DNA from: an uncultured Flavobacteriaceae bacterium
GTDB lineage: Bacteria; Bacteroidota; Bacteroidia; Flavobacteriales; Flavobacteriaceae
NCBI GenBank assembly: GCA_934675205.1
Contig: CAKUPQ010000004.1
Location: 124,001-188,000 of the forward strand
Direction: 5' to 3'
DNA: 64,000 bases
This document shows, in pieces, positions 45,288 to 53,101 of this stretch. The notes under the pieces are model-generated. The model had not been told where the DNA came from, searched no databases, and saw nothing but the letters and a program-made list of their open reading frames with translations. The stretch's first letter is position 1. Every line of letters begins with the position of its first letter. A program made the translations under genes and the position numbers.

Positions 45288-45343
45288 GAAATCCAGTGTT
45301 ATAAGTCTTCCGAAGAAAAAACTTTAGAAATGGTAATCTCTTA

Positions 45344-47029
45344 TTATTTCCCTTCTGCTTCTTTTCTCAACTCCTCAATAAAATAAGTAGGCGGAATTCC
45401 GGTTCGTGAAACGAAAGCATTAGTAAATCGTTGTGTACTGCTAAACCCGGCTTCTTCTGCCAGGCCTTTGTTGGTATAATTCCTGATTCTCCTGTCATTT
45501 TTTAATACTTCAATGATATGATCTATTTTCAGGTCATTAATATACTCAGTAAACTTTTTGCCTCTGTAATAGAAAATAACTTTCGACAGGTATTTTGTGT
45601 TCGAATTAAAAGAAGCGGCTAACTTTACCAAAGTTAAATCGCTTTCAAGATATTTCTTATTCTTCTCAAACTTTTCTAATTGTTTTAATAGCTGTTCAGC
45701 AGCATCCGGGTTGATATCCAGATCGGTTTTTCCGGCTTGTTTTCTTCCTGAAACTAATGATGATTCTTCTTGATTGCGGTTCATCAGTTCTTCAAATCTT
45801 TGCTTGTATAGCTTTTTATTTCTTATATATCTATAACACACAAATAACAGCAGCATAATCAGGAAAATTATTCCGCTGATCATCAGGTTATCTCTTTTCT
45901 TTCTTTGTTCTAATTGTTTACGAATTTCTCCTTTCTTTTTCAAGAGCTCTTTCGTGTCATATTCTTTATGGATTTTTTCTGACAGATATTTATAGTTGGT
46001 ATTCAGAATACTGTCAGCTTTGATAAGCTTTTGTACGTAATGAAGTTTTAAATTCAGATTCCCTTTAGCTTCATAATGTTTTATAAGCAGTTCAAAACTT
46101 TCCCGAAGGTCTGGGCGTATATAGTTCTTCTCGTCAAAAACCTGTTCTACTTTTTTAAAGTAAACCATGGCTTTTTCTGTTTGTTTCAAACCCAGATAGC
46201 TTTTACCGATATAAAAGTATCCTACGGTTTCATTGGCAAAATCGTTATTATCTCTTATTTTAGAAAGTGAATGATTTATTTTTTCTATAGCTAAAGCATA
46301 ATTATCACTGAAATAATGATTAATACCTTCCAAATGAATAAAGTAGTGTTCCATAGAATGGTCAGAAAGCCTTTTACCTTCTGTTATTCCTAATACATTC
46401 AGGTCAGAACTATACCCGAAATTACCGAGACTGTTATGGCACAAAGCAAGCGAATGAAGCGTATTCAGATAACCTCTCGGGTTATTGACTTTAAAATAAT
46501 CAATACATGCTTCAAACAGCACAATGGCCTCATCATAAATTCCAAGATAATATTTGATATGGGCAAGATTATATTTTGTCTTGTATTTCAGGTAATTATC
46601 ATTTGTCTTTGATATATATTCATTGGCGATGAGGTAATGGTCAAGAGCTTGTTTATGTTCTTTTAGCGAATAATGAACAATGCCTTTGGTCAGGTATGCC
46701 GAGCCTATCAGTGAATTATCTTTCGACTTCAATGATGCATATACCATACTGTCAGCATAAATAACAGATGGTTTATCATCACCATAATACATATAGTTCT
46801 TATAGCCGTTGATGATTTCTTCTATATTATTTTCTGATTTAGATCTATCCAGAAAAGCCTGAAGATATAGCTTCTGTAAATCCTTATTGTCTTTGGAATT
46901 TTCAATTTTATCAGACAAGCTGTTATAATCATATTTTTTTAAGCTGTCAGGCGGCTTGTATTGTGTCCCGTAAGCAGTAACGCAATACCCTGTCAAAAGA
47001 CTGAATATGAAAAAACGATGTATAAACAT
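45344..47029 (-). CDS. TPR-containing AraC-family regulator with membrane anchor
   Basis: This 561-aa protein has a signal-like N-terminus (MFIHRFFIFSLLTGYCVTAYG) and ~8 TPR-type repeats in the periplasmic part (residues ~50-370). One membrane helix follows (~388-405, LMISGIIFLIMLLLFVCYRY), then a cytoplasmic AraC DNA-binding domain at the end (LVKLAASFNSNTKYLSKVIF, GLAEEAGFSSTQRFTNAF). It is a one-component sensor of the type common in Bacteroidota. A TATCTTTG box (47050-47057, minus strand) precedes it. It is divergent from the lipoprotein operon, its probable target. Confidence 0.9.
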   Translation of the reverse strand: MFIHRFFIFSLLTGYCVTAYGTQYKPPDSLKKYDYNSLSDKIENSKDNKDLQKLYLQAFLDRSKSENNIEEIINGYKNYMYYGDDKPSVIYADSMVYASLKSKDNSLIGSAYLTKGIVHYSLKEHKQALDHYLIANEYISKTNDNYLKYKTKYNLAHIKYYLGIYDEAIVLFEACIDYFKVNNPRGYLNTLHSLALCHNSLGNFGYSSDLNVLGITEGKRLSDHSMEHYFIHLEGINHYFSDNYALAIEKINHSLSKIRDNNDFANETVGYFYIGKSYLGLKQTEKAMVYFKKVEQVFDEKNYIRPDLRESFELLIKHYEAKGNLNLKLHYVQKLIKADSILNTNYKYLSEKIHKEYDTKELLKKKGEIRKQLEQRKKRDNLMISGIIFLIMLLLFVCYRYIRNKKLYKQRFEELMNRNQEESSLVSGRKQAGKTDLDINPDAAEQLLKQLEKFEKNKKYLESDLTLVKLAASFNSNTKYLSKVIFYYRGKKFTEYINDLKIDHIIEVLKNDRRIRNYTNKGLAEEAGFSSTQRFTNAFVSRTGIPPTYFIEELRKEAEGK

Positions 47030-47110
47030 GAGAAAACTGGCAGATGAGTCAAAGATACACAGTATTTACAAAAACAGTAACACTCCCTGTTTTTTTTATC
47101 AAATAAGAGG

Positions 47111-47133
47111 TGTGGATTTTCCGAAAATCCATA
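47111..47133. promoter_or_regulatory. Palindrome in the divergent regulator/lipoprotein intergenic region
   Basis: tgtggattttc-cg-aaaatccata is a near-perfect 10-bp dyad midway between two divergent promoters. It could be an operator for the AraC regulator or a small terminator. Confidence 0.4.
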
Positions 47134-47305
47134 CCTGAAATAACGTAAACTCACAGTACTTCATTTGACAGGTAAAAACCTGGTATATAGTTTTGTCCCG
47201 AATTCAAAAGGCAAAATATACCACAATAAGCTGATATAGTAGTTCTGCCTATCCGGATAAAATGAACTGAAAAATCATTCAGTAACATTTTAAAAACACG
47301 AAATC

Positions 47306-48010
47306 ATGAAAAAGATTCTGCTATGCGGAGTGTTAGTATCTTTTATAACACTTCTGTCTTCCTGTGATAGTGAAGAACTAACAAGTAATCATCAGCAACA
47401 GCTTAAAAAAACGTCACCCTCAGCAAGGTCAGACAACCCGTTTGATGCAATAGGAGTACTGCACAATGTATTATTTGATGCTTATGCAGCTTCAAATAAT
47501 AGGGATGATACTATTGAAGGTATTGCCGTTAAAATAAATGAATTAATTATCGGTCACAGCAATTTAGAACAAACAACTATTGCTATAAATGCCGGATTTA
47601 CTGATCGGGTAGAACAGATACTAAATTATCCGGAGTACAGTTTAGACATAATTGTCTCAGAAGTCGGTTTATCTGTAAGAGTAAAAACAAAACTCAACGA
47701 TCTCATAGAATTAGCATCGGGAGTCACAACAAGCGGTTATCCGGAAACAGGGGTTGATATTATTTCTTACGAAGAAGACATAATAACAGATGTATCACTT
47801 ACCCCCGAAGAGAAAGAAGTCGTTCTTACGGTTTCCTCAATTGTAAAATACTCACTTTATGATAATGGAGACAGGAAAGATAAAGATTGGGATTTATCGG
47901 TCGGCAATATTGTTGCAGCAGCCTATGGAGCAGCACATAGCGGGCAGGATGCTTTACTTATGGGGCTTACAGCAAAAATATTCCAAAACTATTTGAGTGT
48001 AAATCAATGA
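47306..48010 (+). CDS. Lipoprotein of unknown function
   Basis: This 234-aa protein has a lipobox (LITLLSSCDSEE region, Cys near residue 20) and a mature domain starting SDNPFDAIGVLHNVLFDAY. The C-terminal segment NIVAAAYGAAHSGQDALLMGL is Ala/Gly-rich and helical. I recognise no family. It overlaps the next gene by 4 nt (ATGA), so it is co-translated with a small membrane protein. It is divergent from the TPR-AraC regulator. Confidence 0.8.
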   Translation: MKKILLCGVLVSFITLLSSCDSEELTSNHQQQLKKTSPSARSDNPFDAIGVLHNVLFDAYAASNNRDDTIEGIAVKINELIIGHSNLEQTTIAINAGFTDRVEQILNYPEYSLDIIVSEVGLSVRVKTKLNDLIELASGVTTSGYPETGVDIISYEEDIITDVSLTPEEKEVVLTVSSIVKYSLYDNGDRKDKDWDLSVGNIVAAAYGAAHSGQDALLMGLTAKIFQNYLSVNQ

Positions 48011-48288
48011 TGCACAAATTGATGTCGATAGAAAAGGGGCTGGTACTTTCATTCGCCATGCTCCTTTTTTTACTTAATATGATTAGTATATATTTCTTTA
48101 TCGACCTCCTAAGTTATGATGTAATGAAGGGGTATCTCGAAAATGGTGTAATCAAGGAATCCAATCCCAGAACACTGGCATTTTTCTTTTTTATCACAGC
48201 CATATTGAACCTTTTTTTCATATCCGTTTACCTGATATATAAATTACTGAATCAAAACAAAACTCATGACAGATGCAAATCAAAATAA
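48007..48288 (+). CDS. Small two-helix membrane protein
   Basis: This 93-aa protein has two membrane segments (~residues 13-33 and 58-80) linked by a polar loop. It overlaps the lipoprotein gene by 4 nt upstream and the AraC gene by 23 nt downstream, so all three share one transcript. No family is recognised. The size and coupling recall immunity or helper proteins, but there is no direct evidence. Confidence 0.7.
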   Translation: MMHKLMSIEKGLVLSFAMLLFLLNMISIYFFIDLLSYDVMKGYLENGVIKESNPRTLAFFFFITAILNLFFISVYLIYKLLNQNKTHDRCKSK

Positions 48289-49105
48289 GGAAGAACAGTA
48301 TCTGAAAATTTTTGTTTTCAAAAAGTATTATGAAACAATTTTGTCTGATGATATTTTGTGTGATTCTTTTCATACCATACTTTTCATAATATCAGGGTCT
48401 TTAGATATTTATGTGAATAATACACTCAAAACATTTTCGTCCCTTGATTTGATACTGATTCCTAACGGAGTATCATTCAAAATCCCTAAATCAGATACAA
48501 ATTCTAAATTATACATTATTTCTTTTTCTCCCGAACTTCTGTTAAACAATAGTATCAGTGATTTCAATATCCGATTCCTTTTTTTATCAGCACAAAATTT
48601 AATAGTAATCCCAATAAATTCAGAAGACATTCCTTTTTTAAAGCAAATGTTCAAACTGATATATGCGATACAAAAAACAAATAATCATCAGCTTCAAAAG
48701 GAGTTATTGGATATTGGAGTTCTTTTTCTGATACAAAAGCGTATGGATTCAAATCACATAAACACAACAAAAAATAGTCAAAAGCAAAAAATTATACTTC
48801 GCTTTTTCAAATCTCTGAAACAGAACTATAAAAAAGAACATAGGGTAAGGTTCTATGCAGACTCTCTTTGTATAACGGCAGGATACCTGAATAAAATTGC
48901 CAAAGAACTAACTGATAAAACAGTAAAACAACTCATCGAAGAAATAATTATTACAGAATCAAAAATCATGTTACAAAATAATATGCTGACTATTTCTGAA
49001 ATAGCCGAAGAATTACATTTTAGCAGTTGTTCTTCGTTTAGTAGTTTCTTCAAAAAGCACACCTCATTCTCTCCTTCTGATTATCGTTTCAGATCTCCCA
49101 GATAA
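48266..49105 (+). CDS. AraC-family transcriptional regulator
   Basis: This 279-aa protein has an N-terminal cupin-like sensor half (GSLDIYVNNTLKTFSSLDLILIPNG) and a C-terminal AraC HTH pair (VRFYADSLCITAGYLNKIAKEL; MLTISEIAEELHFSSCSSFSSFFKKHTSFSP). It is the third gene of the lipoprotein operon and lies 18 nt before rteC. In Bacteroides elements AraC-type regulators control mobilisation genes, so it may regulate the element itself. Confidence 0.9.
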   Translation: MTDANQNKEEQYLKIFVFKKYYETILSDDILCDSFHTILFIISGSLDIYVNNTLKTFSSLDLILIPNGVSFKIPKSDTNSKLYIISFSPELLLNNSISDFNIRFLFLSAQNLIVIPINSEDIPFLKQMFKLIYAIQKTNNHQLQKELLDIGVLFLIQKRMDSNHINTTKNSQKQKIILRFFKSLKQNYKKEHRVRFYADSLCITAGYLNKIAKELTDKTVKQLIEEIIITESKIMLQNNMLTISEIAEELHFSSCSSFSSFFKKHTSFSPSDYRFRSPR

Positions 49106-49123
49106 TTTATTTTCGAATATACT

Positions 49124-49972
49124 ATGATAAAAACAATTTACAAACAGGCTCTCATAAGTATTCAAAAAGAAGAGCAAAAAATTAGTTTAGAGGCTGACCA
49201 TGTTATCGAAGAAGCTTTTCACATGGCTGCTTTTCTGAGAAACTTATTATCCGATATGAAAAATCATATTTCAGAAAACGGATTTTCAAATGATAATGAA
49301 GAAATCGAATTCTTCAAAACGATTAAACCGCAGATACTCGGAAAACTATTTTATTACAATAAAGTATTCAGGATTGAAACTTCCTCTCCGGTTATGAATG
49401 GCAAAATGTATTTCAAACATTTTTCGAATGAATTGCAAGAACTCAAACAGGAATTCAAAGAACATAGTTATAATTCTGATTTTTACAGATATTACCGTTC
49501 CGGACGTACAGATATGGATCATATATTTTTTCAATTGGGTAACATCGATATTAATTTAGGGCTCAACAGCTTTGCTTTCGAGATAGACACTAATTTTTCT
49601 ACTTACTATGATTATAAGGTCGCTAAAATTATTTCAAACGAGTTGTTATACAACTACCTTTTGTCTAAAACTACACCTGATGAAACCGAAAGCCTGTTGT
49701 TTTTAAACAACAGAAATAATAAAAACCTGTTGTGGTCAGAAAACAAAAATGCACTTATAGAATTGATCTATGCCTTGTATGCTTCGGGTGCTATTGCTAA
49801 CGGAGGAACAGGAATTAGTCAGATTAGCAGAGTTTTTCAAAATCTTTTTAATATTCAGTTAGGAGACATTCATCACGCTTTTCATCGAATGAAAGACCGT
49901 GCTGGAGATAGAACATCATTTCTCACTCAGCTTCAATCTTCTTTAGAAGACTATATGGATAAGGATTTATAA
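49124..49972 (+). CDS. rteC: RteC-family element regulator
   Basis: This 282-aa protein is like RteC of CTnDOT-type elements, where RteC activates excision genes. The C-terminal hallmark is visible: ALIELIYALYASGAIANGGT, then FQNLFNIQLGDIHHAFHRMK and DRTSFLTQLQSSLEDYMD. The N-terminal half (FKTIKPQILGKLFYYNKVFRIE...YFKHFSNELQELKQEF) also fits. RteA/RteB are not adjacent. It precedes an excisionase-like gene (50169), its likely target in this element. Confidence 0.9.
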   Translation: MIKTIYKQALISIQKEEQKISLEADHVIEEAFHMAAFLRNLLSDMKNHISENGFSNDNEEIEFFKTIKPQILGKLFYYNKVFRIETSSPVMNGKMYFKHFSNELQELKQEFKEHSYNSDFYRYYRSGRTDMDHIFFQLGNIDINLGLNSFAFEIDTNFSTYYDYKVAKIISNELLYNYLLSKTTPDETESLLFLNNRNNKNLLWSENKNALIELIYALYASGAIANGGTGISQISRVFQNLFNIQLGDIHHAFHRMKDRAGDRTSFLTQLQSSLEDYMDKDL

Positions 49973-49981
49973 TTCTTACCC

Positions 49982-50105
49982 ATTTACTACCAATTGGCAA
50001 ACGTTTTGTTTTACCTTTCTTTAAGCTCTTTTCTATCAATTTGAAGTTACTTCACAACTTCAAAGAGTCCATTTTATAGAAAAATGAATCTGCCAGTTGG
50101 TAAAT
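49982..50105. repeat. Inverted repeat between rteC and the HTH/excisionase-like gene
   Basis: atttactaccaattggca (49982-49999) and tgccagttggtaaat (50091-50105) are imperfect complements, about 90 nt apart. This fits an RteC-controlled promoter or an attenuator-like leader. Role unproven. Confidence 0.45.
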
Positions 50106-50168
50106 ACTTGGCAGATTATCTCTTAATAATAATTCAATTTTACTCCATAACTCTAAAAAGCATTTATT

Positions 50169-50456
50169 ATGGCAGTAAATATCATTACTCAGGAAGACCT
50201 TGAACAATTCAGAAGTTTATTACTGAATGATTTAAAAGAAATACTTCAGGCAAAAGTTCCACAACCAAAAAAATGGTTACGTTCATCCGAAGTCAGAAAG
50301 TTACTCAATATTTCCCCTGGAACCTTACAGAACCTCCGAATCAACGGAACACTTTCTTATACCAAAATCGGAGGAACAATTTATTACGACTATCAGAATA
50401 TAGAACAACTATTAAATGGCAATAAAGTAAATTCTAAGCCTACATTATTCAGATAA
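50169..50456 (+). CDS. Excisionase-like helix-turn-helix protein
   Basis: This 95-aa protein has a MerR/HTH_17-type domain: KWLRSSEVRKLLNISPGTLQNLRINGTLSYTKIGGTIYY, exactly the pattern of Bacteroides mobile-element Xis-type proteins. It bends DNA at attachment sites or acts as a regulator. It follows rteC by ~200 nt and precedes the replication genes, the usual order in such elements. Confidence 0.85.
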   Translation: MAVNIITQEDLEQFRSLLLNDLKEILQAKVPQPKKWLRSSEVRKLLNISPGTLQNLRINGTLSYTKIGGTIYYDYQNIEQLLNGNKVNSKPTLFR

Positions 50457-50509
50457 TCTATCATTTTGAGCTTTTAATACTAATATCTCAATACTCAAAT
50501 CTCACAACT

Positions 50510-51352
50510 ATGAACTACATAAAACATTTAACTGGATTTTTTGAGAGGGTTATCAAAGACAAAACCCTCAACCCTACACATGTTAGTTTATACATGGCAT
50601 TATTCCAGTTCTGGAATTTCAATCGTTTTAAGAACCCGATAAGTATTTCCCGTGATGAGGTAATGCGGATTAGTAAAATCGCTTCCAAAGCTACCTATCA
50701 CAAATGTCTGAAAAATCTACATTCTTTGGGTTATATTGATTATCAGCCTTCATTCAATCCATTCAGAGGAAGTCAGGTTTTTATGCTCAATTTTTCGGAA
50801 GACTTAAAACCAGTTTCCAAACAGACCAAACCAAAAAATGAACCTTTTTTTGAACCTCCCGATAAACAAGCTCTAAACAAGTCTTGTACAGGTGATGAAA
50901 CAGGCAGTGAACAAGCTTTAGTACCTTCTATAAACTATATAAACAATACAAACATTTCAAACGATTTAAACTTGGGTGAGCAAACGCAAAAAGTCATTGC
51001 GAAGAATGAAGCAATCTCTCAAAAAGAAAATCAAAATTTAAAAAATGTTGATGAAGAGAAAGAAAGAAAAAGTTCCGCTAAAAAGAAAGAAAAAAATGAA
51101 GCTCCGATAATCCAAGAAGTTGAAATTTATTTTCAGGAACAGAATTATCCCGAATTAGAAGCCCAAAAGTTTTTCAATTATTTTTCGAGCAACGGCTGGT
51201 TGGTCGGAGGTAAAACGAAAATGATAGACTGGCAGGCAGCTGCACGAAATTGGATGTTAAACACGCAAAAATTCAACCACTATGGAGACCCCGAAGACAG
51301 AGCCAAACACCTCCGCACCGCAACCGGAAAAGATTATTCCGAACCATTATGA
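50510..51352 (+). CDS. Winged-helix replication-type protein of the element
   Basis: This 280-aa protein has an N-terminal winged-helix domain (residues ~10-90, with VSLYMALFQFWNFNRFKNPISISRDE and YHKCLKNLHSLGYI) like phage/ICE replisome organisers. A low-complexity charged linker (~115-195) follows, then a DnaT/DnaD-like C-terminal segment (EVEIYFQEQNYPELEAQKFFNYF, WQAAARNWML). The linker contains a 26-bp copy of a dispersed repeat. The end overlaps the DnaC-like gene by 71 nt. It probably recruits the loader at an origin. Confidence 0.75.
   Translation: MNYIKHLTGFFERVIKDKTLNPTHVSLYMALFQFWNFNRFKNPISISRDEVMRISKIASKATYHKCLKNLHSLGYIDYQPSFNPFRGSQVFMLNFSEDLKPVSKQTKPKNEPFFEPPDKQALNKSCTGDETGSEQALVPSINYINNTNISNDLNLGEQTQKVIAKNEAISQKENQNLKNVDEEKERKSSAKKKEKNEAPIIQEVEIYFQEQNYPELEAQKFFNYFSSNGWLVGGKTKMIDWQAAARNWMLNTQKFNHYGDPEDRAKHLRTATGKDYSEPL
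50993..51018 (+). repeat. REP-like repeat fragment inside a coding region
   Basis: gtcattgcgaagaatgaag followed by caatctc matches the left arm of the intergenic palindromes at 2935-3010 and 13877-13958. It is read in frame as VIAKNEAIS within the linker of the winged-helix protein. Confidence 0.75.
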
Positions 51353-51950
51353 TTATCCTAAAATTTTGCAGCTGTTGGAACAGCGGGGCAAAGAACAATT
51401 CGGACAACATTTCCGGTTCCGAAAAGAGGACGAGCCAATCATTTTGCATTTGATTGCCTATTTTCTGAAAGATGAAATGATGTGTCACAAAGCGGGTATT
51501 AGTTTGCAAAAAGGGATTTTATTATCGGGTCCTGTAGGTTGCGGTAAAACTACCTTGATGAACCTGATGCGATATGTAGCCCAGTCAGAAAATAAATTTA
51601 CCCTAAAATCCTGCCGGGATATAAGCTTTGAATTTATTCAGGACGGTTACGAAGTAATACACCGTTACAGTAAAGGAAAGTTATACGAATCAGATTTCAG
51701 AAATTATTGCTTTGACGATTTAGGTACAGAGAACAACCTCAAATACTACGGAAACGAATGTAACGTAATGGCTGAAATTATTTTATCGAGATATGATTTA
51801 TTTGTTTCCCGAAAACTACAAACTCACATCACCACCAACCTCTCTGCTTCCGAAATCGAAAAACAATATGGAAATAGAGTTCGTAGCAGATTAAGAGAAC
51901 TATGCAATTTAGTAGCCTTTGATAATTCAGCTGCCGACAAACGTAGATAA
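51282..51950 (+). CDS. DnaC/IstB-like AAA+ ATPase (helicase loader)
   Basis: This 222-aa protein has Walker A LSGPVGCGKTTLMNLM (~residue 83) and Walker B YCFDDLGTEN. Sensor-like THITTNLSASEIEKQYGNRVRSRL follows, with the Arg-rich end typical of DnaC-type loaders. It should load a replicative helicase during replication of the element. The ATG at 51282 lies 71 nt inside the preceding gene, and the reading frame supports this start (METPKTEP...). Confidence 0.88.
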   Translation: METPKTEPNTSAPQPEKIIPNHYDYPKILQLLEQRGKEQFGQHFRFRKEDEPIILHLIAYFLKDEMMCHKAGISLQKGILLSGPVGCGKTTLMNLMRYVAQSENKFTLKSCRDISFEFIQDGYEVIHRYSKGKLYESDFRNYCFDDLGTENNLKYYGNECNVMAEIILSRYDLFVSRKLQTHITTNLSASEIEKQYGNRVRSRLRELCNLVAFDNSAADKRR

Positions 51951-51961
51951 ATTACATAATT

Positions 51962-52081
51962 ATGAATCTTTCAATAACAAGAAGTGATTATTGGTGTAAA
52001 TATGCTCCTTATACGTTAATGGAAAATATTCTCCAAAAAACTCTTTTTAGTGGAAAATTAAATGTGATTATTGTTTTATAA
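51962..52081 (+). CDS. Possible small protein (39 aa)
   Basis: ATG to TAA, MNLSITRSDYWCKYAPYTLM..., starting 12 nt after the DnaC-like gene. It may be a small element protein or chance. Included as weak. Confidence 0.25.
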   Translation: MNLSITRSDYWCKYAPYTLMENILQKTLFSGKLNVIIVL

Positions 52082-52091
52082 AACACAACTA

Positions 52092-52229
52092 ATGGAAAAT
52101 TCTGTTCCAATAAGTCTGAAAGTAGATACTATAGAAGAATTGGAATTACAACAATTAAAACTTTACCTTTTATATCAGGATAAACCTCAGAGGTTAGGGT
52201 TTATCTCAAAACAAAAGGTAATAGAATAA
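52092..52229 (+). CDS. Possible small protein (45 aa)
   Basis: MENSVPISLKVDTIEELELQ... from the ATG at 52092 to a TAA at 52227-52229. It has a soluble, acidic-then-basic composition and plausible codons. It lies 11 nt after the preceding small frame. No family is known. The remainder of the 51951-52807 gap holds the iterons below and AT-rich DNA. Confidence 0.4.
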   Translation: MENSVPISLKVDTIEELELQQLKLYLLYQDKPQRLGFISKQKVIE

Positions 52230-52394
52230 AAATATATCTTTGGCAAAAAATAATCTTTATTGCCAAAGGCATATAACATATTTCATTTGCAAAACACTAC
52301 ACATTCCTTAGTAGATCGCAAACTAAATTTAGGAGGTTTTTGTCCCAAATATTTACAAAATTTGCGACAAAATAGGTCTTATAAATCTGGAAAA

Positions 52395-52541
52395 GTGGGT
52401 GGAAAGGTGGGTAGAAAATTATTTATTGAACTAAGTAAAAATTACACATAAACATCTGATTTTGTTATTTATATATCAAAAAACAATTAAAACTTAAAAC
52501 TATTTTTCCATTAAAAGGTGGGTAAATAAGTGGGTGAATAA
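52395..52541 (+). repeat. Two tandem pairs of 12-bp iterons, candidate origin
   Basis: The 12-mer GTGGGTRRAWAR occurs four times: 52395-52406, 52407-52418, 52518-52529 and 52530-52541. It is arranged as two back-to-back pairs in the same orientation, separated by ~100 bp of very AT-rich DNA. It lies just downstream of the replication-type protein and helicase loader. Iterons next to an AT-rich stretch are the usual form of a replication origin. Function inferred. Confidence 0.6.
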
Positions 52542-52745
52542 TCAAATTGTATTAAAGATAGATGTTTTTTCATCTAAATTTATAGATGTGCCACAAAATA
52601 TATTAAGTCTCTGTAGAACAAAATAATAAACCTATTTTCACATAATAAACCTGTTTAGTTTATTATCATTTTTCAGGTTTATCATTTGGCGTATATCGCA
52701 TATTGCGATATGCAATATGATTTTTAAATTACTGTCAATAAAATA

Positions 52746-52780
52746 TTTGTTTGTTATTTCAAACAAAATAACTACTTTTG
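52746..52780 (+). promoter_or_regulatory. Promoter and operator of the HipB/HipA module
   Basis: TTTG (52750-52753) and TACTTTTG (52773-52780) are 19 bp apart, matching the Bacteroidota promoter. A palindrome tttgtttg-ttattt-caaacaaa (52746-52767) covers the -33 region. This is the expected position for autorepression by the HipB-type antitoxin. The box lies 27 nt before the ATG. Confidence 0.72.
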
Positions 52781-52807
52781 TATGAAGTATCAATCAATAA
52801 ATTACTG

Positions 52808-53098
52808 ATGAACAAGAAAAGACAAGTCATTTTTCCAAAATACAATCAAATGCTGGAACAAATGGGTGAAAATATAAAACTGGCACGTAAACGTCGTAAG
52901 CTCACTACCGTTCAGGTAGCAGAGCGGGCAGGTATTGCCCGTTCCACACTGTATCTGATTGAAAAGGGCGATGCAAGTGTAACATTAGGGGCTTATTTTA
53001 ATGTGCTTAGAGTATTAGGGTTACAGGATGATATATTAAAATTGGGAGCGGATGATAATTTCGGAAGGAAATTACAGGATTTAGAACTATTGAAGTAA
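52808..53098 (+). CDS. HipB-like HTH antitoxin
   Basis: A 96-aa XRE-family protein from the ATG at 52808; a TTG start at 52778 lies inside the promoter and was rejected. The HTH is at ~residues 20-75: IKLARKRRKLTTVQVAERAG, then IARSTLYLIEKGDASVTLGA. It lies 3 nt before the HipA gene and behind a palindromic promoter, as in HipBA pairs. It should bind its own operator and neutralise or co-repress with HipA. Confidence 0.9.
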   Translation: MNKKRQVIFPKYNQMLEQMGENIKLARKRRKLTTVQVAERAGIARSTLYLIEKGDASVTLGAYFNVLRVLGLQDDILKLGADDNFGRKLQDLELLK

Positions 53099-53101
53099 AA
53101 A

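Noticed and set aside
52260..52451. 63-codon frame with GKVGGKVGRK
   Set aside because: The repetitive residues come from the iteron DNA. The second iteron pair lies outside the frame, so the DNA repeat is the better explanation.
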